Assembly (NCBI GenBank): GCA_947589155.1 | Contig: CANQBH010000002.1 | Span: 1 to 56,076, forward strand | Direction: 5' to 3' | Origin: an uncultured Lachnospiraceae bacterium | GTDB taxonomy: Bacteria > Bacillota > Clostridia > Lachnospirales > Lachnospiraceae | Length of the DNA stretch: 56,076 bases | Notes under the pieces: generated by a model | Told to the model about the DNA's origin: nothing | What the model saw: the letters and a program-made list of their open reading frames with translations, nothing else | Database searches by the model: none | Shown: piece after piece, positions 9,601 to 17,099 of the stretch | How positions within the stretch are numbered: position 1 is the stretch's first letter | How the letters are laid out: each line of letters opens with the position of its first letter | Made by a program: the position numbers and the translations under genes

Positions 9601-10676
9601 ATGCAATTGGCAAAGAAACGGGCATCTATCTGTTAAAGCGTCCAACCAATTTAACAGTCCGCTATCTGTGTGAACAAAAGCGTCTCTGTATTACATGGGA
9701 TCGTGTGGAGAAGGCAAGGCAGTACGAAGTCACAAGACGATGGCAGGAGCATGGCGCGGCAAAACAGAAGATCGTGACATATGACGCCGACGTATGCGAA
9801 GCGGTCTATGAAAAGCAGGAACCGTCTCAGGTCATCGAAGTCTTTGTCCGAGGGAAGACGGAGCATGTATCCGGCCCTGCTGCGGCATCGGGGCGATGTT
9901 TTCTATATGACTTAAAGCCGCCGGAAAAGATCGACGGGTATGATAAAGAAGAAGGGATCTTTCTTGCATGGACGCAGGTTTTTTATGCCGACAGATACCG
10001 GCTGCTCTGTCTGGACGAAGCGGGAAAAGAAGTAGAAGATGCGGTGTATCAGGAGACGCAGGCGGTGATCAATGCGAAAAAACTGCAGGAAAACGTCTGC
10101 TATCACATTTGTATCCAACCGATGAATGAGGTGTGCGTAGGATGGATCTCGGAGGAGGTTTCTGTACTGTGGAAACGCCTTCCCTTGCCGGTAATACAGG
10201 AATTTGTATGCGACGGGGACGGAATCATGAGCGCCGTCCTTGCAGTGGATGGCATAGAGTACAAACAACTGGTCTATCCTGACGGCAGAGTGTTGGCGTT
10301 GGACGAACAGGCCTTATCCTGCGAATGGGAGATCGACGGGGAGGCCAAAGTGCGTCTGGTCGATCGCGCCCGTCAAGGCCAATGGAGCGATCCGGTCTTG
10401 GCGCTGCCGGTGCAGCCGCCGGAGGATGCAGAGGCTTTCGTGAAAGAAGATATCCTGTATGTGCGGTGGAAAGAAGCGGAGCCGTCCTGCCTGTACGGTA
10501 TCGAAGTCATGATCGGAAACGACAGGCGGGCGGAAGACGTGCTGACGGGGACATCATGGCAGACGGAGCTCTTGCAAATGCCGCCGGAGGAGATCATCCG
10601 CATCTCTTTGTATGCGATCGATCCAAACGATACAAGAAGGCGGTCGGTCTCCGTGGAACTGGGGATCAGATATTAG
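6681..10676 (+). CDS. 1331-aa beta-rich protein with C-terminal fibronectin-III-like modules
   Basis: The ATG at 6681 follows AAAAGGGA. No signal peptide is present. Residues about 1-800 are a long series of beta strands in repeated units (patterns such as FGLDATLNLTERTFLLAGSY), which could be a large beta-barrel, clam or solenoid assembly. Residues about 806-875 are hydrophobic and helical (including LVLGGLLGAL) and could enter a membrane. A short Pro/Glu-rich linker follows. From residue 890 on there are about five modules of 75-95 residues, starting near 890, 984, 1078, 1168 and 1243, each with the PP...I.W / Y.V pattern of fibronectin type III. The last gene of the block, it is followed by about 110 bases with no convincing terminator. 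Role unknown; a large surface or assembly scaffold would fit the architecture. Confidence 0.7.
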   Translation: MDAQILLVFRIGEYGQGRLAADILDGKPDRFLGELRFGQTMDFRQAAELFGGKSVYLDELKEHNFRTDQNVEEKAEVWYQFSDGSFGIVVCFTENWCGHYGDAAFVVENITGRIEYLGGKDNAYRFALNGKFLLGKYRADMALALSSGKKISSTVLSLKVEKAQAEVDLLNLIDSISGTGSYDSVPLPADYIRPEKAFGLDATLNLTERTFLLAGSYQMKPKTEAAIVIGFGMSDETAQEVAEPKTRSAWWIGAQLHNFTLSDISSALEGADRFLALDNVSAEVFLSNTEQEVPLQEDCFFSDGTGMVQVHKGLTFRINAQFCDSYLNDVLKLPSDCRIAGYIPKDQGEAIVLSGHIGDLVFLKFLTLKEIDITLYKEAKAENFLFKGEGNIELHFFELQIPKFHAAFSFEEDQTSERVTLSGAVGKALEKPLGIPNTKLEEVKFIAVSESLKREKTTEKRDSVSFQGQARIGKVQVGAAIYIAEKQPAVVELTIGKDQRISISGLVRQYCDFTWPNLLDIQLYNGRIWYCGKEVKIGQKEYQQGFHAQLDTKLFFLPEFTLSVDIGREDALVAEAWMKKAVELAFLRLYTKQGEREYGPKIAIQAGNDQGSFTLTTCITMFSADLGEVQIRVGKDRMHGTFSFGEKFPITGEVGFIADEKGFYLENCAIGNISVMDFKLPEMEFGKQKCKVRVLEEITFQTVPKVESKGFHIDDSMLEAAFDLTLCIKSESSFSGEGGDDFVELVFTGLALSADKNAFQEFTFQTFLEILGNNIVNLVQRTAEQVITGQIFDNVLTEEGMKNIVKFLSIAGLTWGINELVSFLVCEGLEKAMAEAFVAALTSVQVSSWEGLGYTLVLGGLLGALSADGSYTVEQKAPKGGEEEQQKNPQTPEAPTVCFQEEKLTIRWNVCKGAQGYSPIVQRNDEKGTAIELATGSTGDTALEIAGSDEESLYLASYGFTYQIKIYAWNHEGYAIGKETGIYLLKRPTNLTVRYLCEQKRLCITWDRVEKARQYEVTRRWQEHGAAKQKIVTYDADVCEAVYEKQEPSQVIEVFVRGKTEHVSGPAAASGRCFLYDLKPPEKIDGYDKEEGIFLAWTQVFYADRYRLLCLDEAGKEVEDAVYQETQAVINAKKLQENVCYHICIQPMNEVCVGWISEEVSVLWKRLPLPVIQEFVCDGDGIMSAVLAVDGIEYKQLVYPDGRVLALDEQALSCEWEIDGEAKVRLVDRARQGQWSDPVLALPVQPPEDAEAFVKEDILYVRWKEAEPSCLYGIEVMIGNDRRAEDVLTGTSWQTELLQMPPEEIIRISLYAIDPNDTRRRSVSVELGIRY

Positions 10677-10733
10677 GCGGCGCACGGTCGGCAGGCAAGT
10701 TTACAAAAACAATTAGGAAAATACAGATGATTG

Positions 10734-10742
10734 TGGTATGAT
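10734..10742 (+). promoter_or_regulatory. possible extended -10 promoter before the flavodoxin stub
   Basis: TGGTATGAT fits an extended -10. No clear -35 is visible at the right distance. It would drive the truncated ORF at 10787. Confidence 0.35.
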
Positions 10743-10786
10743 TTTCATGGAGCGGATCGCTCAAAAAAACGGCAGGGAGGAAAAAG

Positions 10787-10873
10787 ATGGCAAAGATCCT
10801 TTTATGTAACGGCAGCCCGCATACCGCCGGCTGCACCGCGGCGGCGCTTACGGAGATGGAGCGCGTCTTTTAG
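10787..10873 (+). pseudogene. truncated NADPH-dependent FMN reductase / flavodoxin-family gene
   Basis: The ATG at 10787 follows a GGGAGG site. The 28 codons read MAKILLCNGSPHTAGCTAAA and on to a TAG. This is the typical first strand and phosphate-binding loop (NGSPH-x-x-G-C-T) of iron-sulfur flavoprotein / NADPH-dependent FMN reductase proteins, normally about 180-220 residues. The rest is missing: the frame stops and signal-peptidase promoter sequence follows within 20 bases. The stub has kept a good ribosome site, suggesting a recent deletion. A functional 28-aa peptide is unlikely. Confidence 0.7.
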
Positions 10874-10891
10874 TCGACGAAGGAACGGCAG

Positions 10892-10920
10892 TTGCCATAC
10901 GTCGGGATTTCGTGTATATT
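10892..10920 (+). promoter_or_regulatory. sigma-A-type promoter of the signal peptidase operon
   Basis: TTGCCA (10892-10897), 17-base spacer, TATATT (10915-10920). The start near 10927 gives a leader of about 25 bases before the ATG at 10952. Confidence 0.6.
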
Positions 10921-10951
10921 ATAGAAAGGATTTGCTGGAGAGCGACATGCT

Positions 10952-11578
10952 ATGAGAAAGAGAGAGTTGCGGATTTTCATACAGAACATCAGGCGCAGGA
11001 TCCGTCCGAAGGACGGCTTGAATTTTCACCGCAGACGGCATAAGATCGAACCTTCCAAGGTCAGGTATTGTGTCGTCTATGTTCTTGAAGTGGCGCTGGT
11101 CGTCGGACTGGCGTTTTTGCTGACGCTCTCCTTCGGCAAAAGGACCGTCTGCAACGGACAGTCCATGGAGCCGAAGATCGCCGAGGATTCCACCCTGTGG
11201 CTGAATCGGCTGGCGTATTGGATCGGCGAGCCGGAAGCCGGCGATATCGTGGCGTTCAAGCCGGACGGCAACCCGACGGCGAGCGACAGCGTCAAGCGTA
11301 TCGTCGCCGTGCCGGGCGATACGGTGCAGATCACGGGCGGCAAATTATACGTCAATGAAAAAGCGGTGGAACTGGAGGATGAAGAGGTGTCCATCGAAGA
11401 CGCCGGAAGGGCGGCGGCGCTGATCGAGGTGGCGGAGGACGAATATTTTGTCCTTGGCGATAATGTCAACGGCAGCGAGGATAGCCGCTATGATTCCATC
11501 GGGAACGTAGCGCGGCGCGATCTTCTGGGAAAAGTATGGTTTGACCTTTCCTTTCCGGGATTTGGTCTGATAGAATAG
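10952..11578 (+). CDS. lepB: type I signal peptidase (first copy)
   Basis: This encodes 208 residues, within the normal size of Gram-positive type I signal peptidases, which cut signal peptides from exported proteins at the outer face of the membrane. A basic N-terminal tail (residues 1-38) precedes one membrane helix (about 40-60). The catalytic Ser71 lies in NGQSMEP and the general base Lys115 in SVKRIVAVPGD. The C-terminal GDN..GSEDSR motif is present. The long Arg/Lys-rich N-terminus is more extended than in the second copy at 12447. A GGAGAG site precedes the ATG by 8 bases. It starts the operon that continues into rbgA and rnhB. Confidence 0.93.
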   Translation: MRKRELRIFIQNIRRRIRPKDGLNFHRRRHKIEPSKVRYCVVYVLEVALVVGLAFLLTLSFGKRTVCNGQSMEPKIAEDSTLWLNRLAYWIGEPEAGDIVAFKPDGNPTASDSVKRIVAVPGDTVQITGGKLYVNEKAVELEDEEVSIEDAGRAAALIEVAEDEYFVLGDNVNGSEDSRYDSIGNVARRDLLGKVWFDLSFPGFGLIE

Positions 11579-11586
11579 GAGCGGTT

Positions 11587-12450
11587 ATGGAATATCAGTG
11601 GTATCCCGGGCATATGACAAAGGCGAGACGCCAGATGCAGGAAGATATCAAACTGATCGATCTGGTGATCGAACTGGTGGATGCGCGTATCCCTTACAGC
11701 AGCAGGAATCCGGATATCGACGAACTCGGGCGGCAGAAGGCGCGGCTCATTTTGCTGACCAAAGCGGATCTGGCGGACGAAAGGGCGACAAGGGAATGGA
11801 AGGAATTCTTCCGAAAAAAGGGCTGCTTTGTCGTCAGCATGGACGCCAGAAACCATAAAAACATGAAGGAAGTCGGCGACGTCGTACATGAAGCGTGCAC
11901 CGAAAAGATCGCGCGGGATCGCGCCAGAGGAATCCAGAACCGACCGATCCGCGCCATGGTGGTCGGGATCCCGAACGTCGGAAAATCAACGTTCATCAAT
12001 TCCTTTGCCGGACGCGCCTGCACCAAGACCGGCAACAAGCCGGGCGTGACAAAAGGCAAGCAGTGGATCCGCATCCATAAGGACGTCGAACTGCTGGATA
12101 CGCCGGGGATCCTCTGGCCGAAATTTGAAGATCCGAATGTGGGACTGGCGTTGGCCTGTATCGGTTCCATCAAGGATGAACTGCTTCAGACGGAAGAACT
12201 GGCGATGGAACTCTGCGGGATGCTTTTGGCGCGTTATCCCGGCTGTATCAAAGAGCGCTACGGCGCGGAGGAAACGGAAGACCTGCCGCTGATGCTTGGC
12301 CGGATCGCGGAACAGAGGAACTGCCGGACCAAAGGCGGCCTGTTGGATGAAGGCAAGGCGGCGTCGCTCCTCGTAGACGACTTCCGCAGCGGTATGCTTG
12401 GAAGGATCACGCTGGAAACGCCGCAGATCATAGATGAGAGGATGTCATGA
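11587..12450 (+). CDS. rbgA: ribosome biogenesis GTPase RbgA (YlqF)
   Basis: This is a circularly permuted GTPase needed for late assembly of the 50S subunit. The order of motifs shows the permutation: G4 TKAD (58-61) comes before G1 GIPNVGKS (128-135) and G3 DTPG (171-174). The N-terminus MEYQWYPGHMTKA is the family signature. The C-terminal helical domain that contacts rRNA is present, and the length (287 aa) is normal. It starts 8 bases after the first signal peptidase and its stop overlaps the start of the second, a gene order common in Firmicutes. Confidence 0.96.
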   Translation: MEYQWYPGHMTKARRQMQEDIKLIDLVIELVDARIPYSSRNPDIDELGRQKARLILLTKADLADERATREWKEFFRKKGCFVVSMDARNHKNMKEVGDVVHEACTEKIARDRARGIQNRPIRAMVVGIPNVGKSTFINSFAGRACTKTGNKPGVTKGKQWIRIHKDVELLDTPGILWPKFEDPNVGLALACIGSIKDELLQTEELAMELCGMLLARYPGCIKERYGAEETEDLPLMLGRIAEQRNCRTKGGLLDEGKAASLLVDDFRSGMLGRITLETPQIIDERMS

Positions 12451-12998
12451 AAGAAGAAGAAAAATATACGCTAAAAGATATATTGGAATTGATCCTGTAT
12501 GTGGGAGTCGTCCTGCTGCTCTGTTTTCTTATCATCACTTATGTGGGGCAGAGGACAAGGGTCATGGGGTCTTCCATGGAAGCGACGCTCAGCGACGGCG
12601 ATAATCTGATCGTGGACAAGATCTCTTACCGTTTTCACGATCCGGAGCGCTTTGATATCATTGTCTTTCCGTATCAGTATGAGGAGGACACCTATTACAT
12701 CAAGAGGATCATCGGGCTGCCGGGCGAGACGGTCTGGATCAATGCCAACGGCGATATCTATATCAACGGCGCCCTTTTGCAGGAAGATTACGGGCTGGAT
12801 CGGATGTCCTACGCCGGACTGGCGGCCGTGCCTCTGAAACTGGGCGAGGACGAATATTTTGTCTTGGGCGATAATCGGAACAACAGCACGGACAGCAGAT
12901 TTGACGTGGTAGGTCCGGTGCGCGGCGAAGACATCGTCGGCAGAGCGTGGGTCAGGATCTATCCGTTCAACAAGATCGGAGTGATCGTACATCAGTAG
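12447..12998 (+). CDS. lepB: type I signal peptidase (second copy)
   Basis: This encodes 183 residues. A short acidic/basic N-terminus is followed by one membrane helix (about 12-33), catalytic Ser43 in MGSSMEATL, Lys86 in YIKRIIGLPGE, and the GDNRNNSTDSR box. The ATG overlaps the rbgA stop by 4 bases (ATGA), so the two are translationally coupled. This copy is the more canonical SipS/LepB form. The 10952 copy differs by its long basic N-terminus and the sequence between Ser and Lys, so the two probably differ in substrate preference. Confidence 0.94.
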   Translation: MKEEEKYTLKDILELILYVGVVLLLCFLIITYVGQRTRVMGSSMEATLSDGDNLIVDKISYRFHDPERFDIIVFPYQYEEDTYYIKRIIGLPGETVWINANGDIYINGALLQEDYGLDRMSYAGLAAVPLKLGEDEYFVLGDNRNNSTDSRFDVVGPVRGEDIVGRAWVRIYPFNKIGVIVHQ

Positions 12999-13009
12999 GC
13001 GGGAGTGCT

Positions 13010-13774
13010 ATGGATAAAGAGAAAAAGATCAAAGAGATTCAGGCGGAATATGAGGCGGCGGATATGGGGATGCTGCCTTCTTTTATTGAAGAATATGTCG
13101 CGGACGGCAGGCCGGGCGTTTCCAAACTCATCACGCAGGCGCAGAAAAAGATGGAAAAATTGCGGCTGGAGCGGGAACGGCTGGAGAAAATGCGCGTCTA
13201 TGAACGAAAGTACGAACGGGATTTTTTGCATATCTGCGGGATCGATGAAGCAGGGCGCGGCCCGCTGGCCGGTCCGGTGTGCGCCGCCGCCGTGATCCTT
13301 CCGAAAGACTGCGAGATCCTCTATCTCAACGACTCCAAAAAACTTAGCGAAGCAAGGCGCGAGGCCTTATTTCAGGAGATCATGGAAAAGGCGGACGCCG
13401 TCGGAATCGGAATGGCGTCGCCGGAAGCAATCGACGAAGTCAATATCCTGCAGGCAACGTATCTTGCGATGAAAGATGCACTTGCGCAATTGGAGATTCC
13501 GCCCGATATATTATTAAACGACGCTGTGACGATTCCGGGAGTCGGGACGCGTCAGGTGCCGATCATCAAAGGGGACGCCAAGAGTGTTTCGATCGCCGCC
13601 GCCAGTATCGTAGCGAAGGTGACGCGAGACCGGCTGATGCGTGAATACGACGCGATCATGCCGGAGTACGGTTTTGCAAAGCACAAAGGATACGGGACGC
13701 GGGAACATATTGAGGCGATCCGGCAATACGGGCCGAGCCCGATCCATCGGAGGACGTTTTTGCAAAATCTCTGA
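13010..13774 (+). CDS. rnhB: ribonuclease HII
   Basis: This removes RNA from RNA-DNA hybrids, including single ribonucleotides in DNA. The catalytic DE pair is D79-E80 in GIDEAGRGPLAGP, with the later LNDSKKLS, GDAKSVSIAAASIVAKVTRD and H-K-GYGT motifs all present. The chosen start (ATG 13010, 12 bases after the upstream stop) gives 254 residues with a charged N-terminal extension of about 70 residues, as in Bacillus subtilis RNase HII. An earlier in-frame start at 12947 lies inside the signal peptidase gene and is rejected. Confidence 0.95.
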   Translation: MDKEKKIKEIQAEYEAADMGMLPSFIEEYVADGRPGVSKLITQAQKKMEKLRLERERLEKMRVYERKYERDFLHICGIDEAGRGPLAGPVCAAAVILPKDCEILYLNDSKKLSEARREALFQEIMEKADAVGIGMASPEAIDEVNILQATYLAMKDALAQLEIPPDILLNDAVTIPGVGTRQVPIIKGDAKSVSIAAASIVAKVTRDRLMREYDAIMPEYGFAKHKGYGTREHIEAIRQYGPSPIHRRTFLQNL

Positions 13775-13807
13775 CCGATGACGGGGGTCTTTGAAAGAAG
13801 GGGAAAT

Positions 13808-15544
13808 ATGCAGATATCCGATCTACTCATTCAATACCAGAACAATCTGTCGTCCGGCAGCGAGATCTCTTCCGGCACAAAGGGAATCGAAGAATTGGTC
13901 GAAACGGCAAAGCAGCTGACCGTCGGCAACATCTTTGAGGGGACCGTCAATTCCGTCAGGGGCAATCAGGTCATCCTCGGTCTGAGCAGCGGACAGAACA
14001 TTACGGCCAGACTGGACAAAGGGATCGTCCTGACGCCGGGGCAGTCGGTCTTTTTTCAGGTGAAAGCGAACGAGGGCAGTCAGGTGCGGATCAAACCGAT
14101 CTCCATGCAGGGATCGGCGGGCAATCCGACGCTGACGCAGGCGCTTGAGGCGGCGGGGCTTCCGGTCACGGAGCGGAATCTAAACATGGTCAACGCCATG
14201 ATGAAGGAACAGATGCCGATCGACGCAAAGAGCCTTCAGGATATGTCGCGGCTCTTGCTGCAGGATAAAGGCGCGTCTCCGGCTACCGTCGTCGAGATGA
14301 CGAAACTTCAGATCCCGCTGTCGCCGGGCAATATCATGCAGTTTGAAAGTTATAAAGAGGATCAGGGGCAGGTCATCCGCCAGATGAATCAACTGGTGGA
14401 CGAGATCACGTCGATGTTTGAGCAGCCGGATCTTTCGCTGGAGGACGGCGTCGCACTCAACCGCGGGATCGTTTCGTTTTTTACCGAAAACGCTACGGGA
14501 GAGATGCCGGACATGGCCGCGCAAAAAACGCAGGAAATGGCAGCGCAAAAAACGCCGGACATGGAGACGGCCTTCGCCGCGCCGGAAGCGCGCGCGATCC
14601 CGCTAAGCCCGCAGGAAGCCGCCGTTTTGACAGGACGGACGTCTGTATTTACGCAGGAACTCCTTCCGATGGAGGAATATCCCGCAGACTCGGTCGGCGC
14701 GGCATTGGAGCCGCAGGAAATCAAAGAAATGCAGGTAAAACTCAGCAAGTTTCCGCAATTCATCAAAGAATATCCGCAGTATTTTGACGAGAACGGCCAG
14801 TGGAAGCCGGAGACGAAGACGGGGACGTTCTTAAAAGACCTTGCAGAGTTCTTCTCAGCATCCGCGCCGTCTCTGAAACGCGAGGGGGTCATGGAACTTT
14901 TGTCGGGCAAGGCTTACCGCCATCTGGCGGAAAAGATGATGTCCGACCAGTGGACGCTGCGTCCCGAGGAACTGACGGAGGAACATTCCGTGCGGGATCT
15001 TTACCAAAAGATGGAAGGGCAGCTGCAGCGGCTGCATGAACTGGTCGGGAACTATCCGAAAGTCGGGGAGACGGTGGCGAACGCCGCGGGCAATCTTTCT
15101 TCCAACATCGAGTTCATGGAGCAGATCAACCAGCTCTATACCTATGTGCAGATCCCGATCAAACTGCAGGGACAGAATATCAACAGCGAACTGTATGTAT
15201 TCCGCAATGCGAAACAGGACAAGGGCGAAGACGAACCGCTGAGCGCGTTCCTGCATTTTGATATGCAGATGCTCGGCAGCATGGATATTTCCGTCAAACT
15301 TTTGCATCGCAACGTGACGACGAATTGGTATCTGGCGTCGCAGGAGGCGATGGAGATGATCGAAGCAAACCTCCCGCAGCTGACGCAGCGTCTTGAGGCA
15401 AAAGGCTATCAGTGCGAAATGCACGTAGAAACGACGGAAAAAGGAGAAAAGAAGATCGATTTTGTCGAAGATTTTCTCAAGGGAAACGAAAAGCGAAGAT
15501 CCGACGGACAGGTACACCGCTATTCTTTTGACGTGAGGGCGTAA
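13808..15544 (+). CDS. non-flagellar FliK-like protein (YlqG position)
   Basis: The ATG at 13808 follows AAGGGG by 4-5 bases and gives 578 residues; an ATG at 13778 lacks a site. N-terminal residues about 1-110 form a compact beta region (GNIFEGTVNSVRGNQVILGL). The middle is Gln, Met and Ala-rich, with a near-duplicated MAAQKTQEMAAQKTPDM near residue 240. The C-terminal part (about 475-550: FLHFDMQMLGSMDISVKLL, then LPQLTQRLEAKGYQ) matches the Flg_hook domain of flagellar hook-length control protein FliK. No other flagellar gene lies nearby. The next gene is FlhB-tail-like, the pair seen after rnhB in Bacillus (ylqG-ylqH). Its function there is unknown. Confidence 0.75.
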   Translation: MQISDLLIQYQNNLSSGSEISSGTKGIEELVETAKQLTVGNIFEGTVNSVRGNQVILGLSSGQNITARLDKGIVLTPGQSVFFQVKANEGSQVRIKPISMQGSAGNPTLTQALEAAGLPVTERNLNMVNAMMKEQMPIDAKSLQDMSRLLLQDKGASPATVVEMTKLQIPLSPGNIMQFESYKEDQGQVIRQMNQLVDEITSMFEQPDLSLEDGVALNRGIVSFFTENATGEMPDMAAQKTQEMAAQKTPDMETAFAAPEARAIPLSPQEAAVLTGRTSVFTQELLPMEEYPADSVGAALEPQEIKEMQVKLSKFPQFIKEYPQYFDENGQWKPETKTGTFLKDLAEFFSASAPSLKREGVMELLSGKAYRHLAEKMMSDQWTLRPEELTEEHSVRDLYQKMEGQLQRLHELVGNYPKVGETVANAAGNLSSNIEFMEQINQLYTYVQIPIKLQGQNINSELYVFRNAKQDKGEDEPLSAFLHFDMQMLGSMDISVKLLHRNVTTNWYLASQEAMEMIEANLPQLTQRLEAKGYQCEMHVETTEKGEKKIDFVEDFLKGNEKRRSDGQVHRYSFDVRA

Positions 15545-15547
15545 ACT

Positions 15548-15871
15548 ATGGCAGAGCAGAAATGGAAGCCGCCTGCGCTGGATGAAAAGAAGACGGATCC
15601 GGACAAGACGGCGGTGGCGCTTTCTTACGAGCCGGGCGATGTGGCGCCAAAGATCCTTGCGACCGGCAAGGGGCACATGGCCGAAAAGATCATGGAGACC
15701 GCCAGAGAGAATAATGTGCCGTTTTATAAAGACAATAAACTGGCGGATACGCTTTCCAAACTGGAGATCGGAGAAGCCATCCCGCCGGAACTTTACGAAG
15801 TGGTGGCGGAGATCCTTGTCTTCGTGGACGGCATGGAAAAAATGAAAGCAAAATTAGACGGGAGGTTATAG
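15548..15871 (+). CDS. FlhB C-terminal-domain-like protein (YlqH family)
   Basis: This is a 107-residue soluble protein resembling only the cytoplasmic tail of FlhB/YscU export switch proteins: AVALSYEPGDVAPKILATGKG, then ARENNVPFYKDNKLADTLSKLEIGEAIPPELYEVVAEIL. The NPTH autocleavage motif of FlhB is replaced by the SYEPGD region, so the self-cleaving step is absent. It begins 3 bases after the FliK-like gene. FliK and FlhB interact in the flagellum, so the two products probably bind each other, but their target is not known. Confidence 0.85.
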   Translation: MAEQKWKPPALDEKKTDPDKTAVALSYEPGDVAPKILATGKGHMAEKIMETARENNVPFYKDNKLADTLSKLEIGEAIPPELYEVVAEILVFVDGMEKMKAKLDGRL

Positions 15872-15894
15872 GAACGAAAGCAGATCACCGGAGC

Positions 15895-16236
15895 GTGGGA
15901 ACGCGCTATGAAGCCATGGCCGCGCAGTATTTGGAAAAGCAGGGATATGAGATCCTCGAAAAAAATTTCCGCTGCCGCCTTGGCGAGATCGACATTGTGG
16001 CAAGAGAAGGGGCATATCTTTGCTTTGTAGAAGTCAAATACCGCAGGAGCGGCGTTATGGGGTGGCCCGAGGAGGCGGTGGACGCAAACAAGCAGCGAAG
16101 GATCAGCCGGGCGGCGGACTACTATCTTTTATCTCATGCCGCGGGATTTGACGTCGGCGTGCGCTTTGACGTCGTGGCGATCCTTGGAGAAACGCTCCAA
16201 CTGTACCGCAACGCTTTTTCCTATCAGACGAGATGA
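15895..16236 (+). CDS. UPF0102/YraN family nuclease-fold protein
   Basis: This encodes 113 residues with the PD-(D/E)xK-like pattern GEIDIV...FVEVKYRR seen in the YraN family, which is related to Holliday junction resolvases; its activity is not well established. The only standard start in frame is GTG 15895 (GTRYEAMAAQYLEKQGYEI). A strong GGAGG at 15861-15865 lies too far upstream of it. Coding-like sequence (KADHRSV) extends upstream without a standard start codon, so the true N-terminus is uncertain. The stop overlaps the next gene by 4 bases. Confidence 0.85.
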   Translation: MGTRYEAMAAQYLEKQGYEILEKNFRCRLGEIDIVAREGAYLCFVEVKYRRSGVMGWPEEAVDANKQRRISRAADYYLLSHAAGFDVGVRFDVVAILGETLQLYRNAFSYQTR

Positions 16237-17099
16237 AGACCAAGGATCGGCAGACCGTTCTGCGCGAAAAAACCTATACGTTAAACAATGCGGCGGAACT
16301 GCCGCTTCTGGAGTTTGCCCTGTTGGAAGGGCAGACATGGATCCGTCACGCCTTCACGACGCGGCGCGGCGGCGTGAGCCGCGGTGAATTTTCGTCCTTA
16401 AACCTCAGTTTCACGCGGGGCGACAGGGAGGAAGACGTGCGGGAGAATTACCGGCGCGTATCCGAAGCGCTGGGTTTTCCGCTTTCCGCGTTTGTGACCA
16501 CAGACCAGACGCACACGACAAACGTACGGCTCGTGGATGAAAAAGACGCCGGAAAAGGGCTGACATCGCCGCGCGATTATAGCGGGGTCGACGGCCTCAT
16601 CACGGATACGCCGGGGCTGCTCCTTGCTACGTTCTATGCGGACTGCGTCCCGCTGTATTTTGTAGACAAAAAGCACAGGGCCGTCGGGCTTTCCCATTCC
16701 GGCTGGCGCGGTACGGCGGATGGCATGGGAAGGAAGACGGTGGAAAAGATGACAGAAGCGTTTGGCACGAATCCGGAAGACCTGCTCTGCGCTGTCGGCC
16801 CTTCGATCTGTCAGGACTGCTACGAGGTGGGAGAGGAAGTGGCGGACGTCTTTGCCGCGCGTTTTGGCAGAAGGACGGGCGAGATCCTGCGGCACGGCAA
16901 AAAAGAAAAATATTTTCTGGATCTCTGGCAGGCCAACCGGATCATGTTAGAAGAGGCAGGCGTGCGGCCGGAGCATATTGCCGTCACGAATATCTGCACC
17001 GCCTGTAATGCCGATGTGCTGTTTTCCCATCGTGCCAGCGGCGGCCGGCGCGGAAATCTCGGCGCATTTTTGGGGATTTTACCGGAAGGAGGCGTGTGA
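16233..17099 (+). CDS. pgeF: YfiH/PgeF-type protein (laccase-domain, purine nucleoside phosphorylase-like)
   Basis: This encodes 288 residues of the YfiH family, once called polyphenol oxidase; members act on adenosine and related nucleosides or correct misincorporated Ser in peptidoglycan precursors. The metal-site residues are visible: His in TDQTHTTNV, Cys in ADCVPLYF and His in SHSGWRGTADG. The C-terminal NICTACN...FSHRASGGRRGN is typical. It is coupled by ATGA to the YraN gene and overlaps the next start. Confidence 0.88.
   Translation: MKTKDRQTVLREKTYTLNNAAELPLLEFALLEGQTWIRHAFTTRRGGVSRGEFSSLNLSFTRGDREEDVRENYRRVSEALGFPLSAFVTTDQTHTTNVRLVDEKDAGKGLTSPRDYSGVDGLITDTPGLLLATFYADCVPLYFVDKKHRAVGLSHSGWRGTADGMGRKTVEKMTEAFGTNPEDLLCAVGPSICQDCYEVGEEVADVFAARFGRRTGEILRHGKKEKYFLDLWQANRIMLEEAGVRPEHIAVTNICTACNADVLFSHRASGGRRGNLGAFLGILPEGGV

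Noticed and set aside
14490-14560. Short repeat MAAQKTQEMAAQKTPDM in the FliK-like gene
   Set aside because: It is a single small duplication in a Gln-rich linker that is variable in this family; not a separate element.
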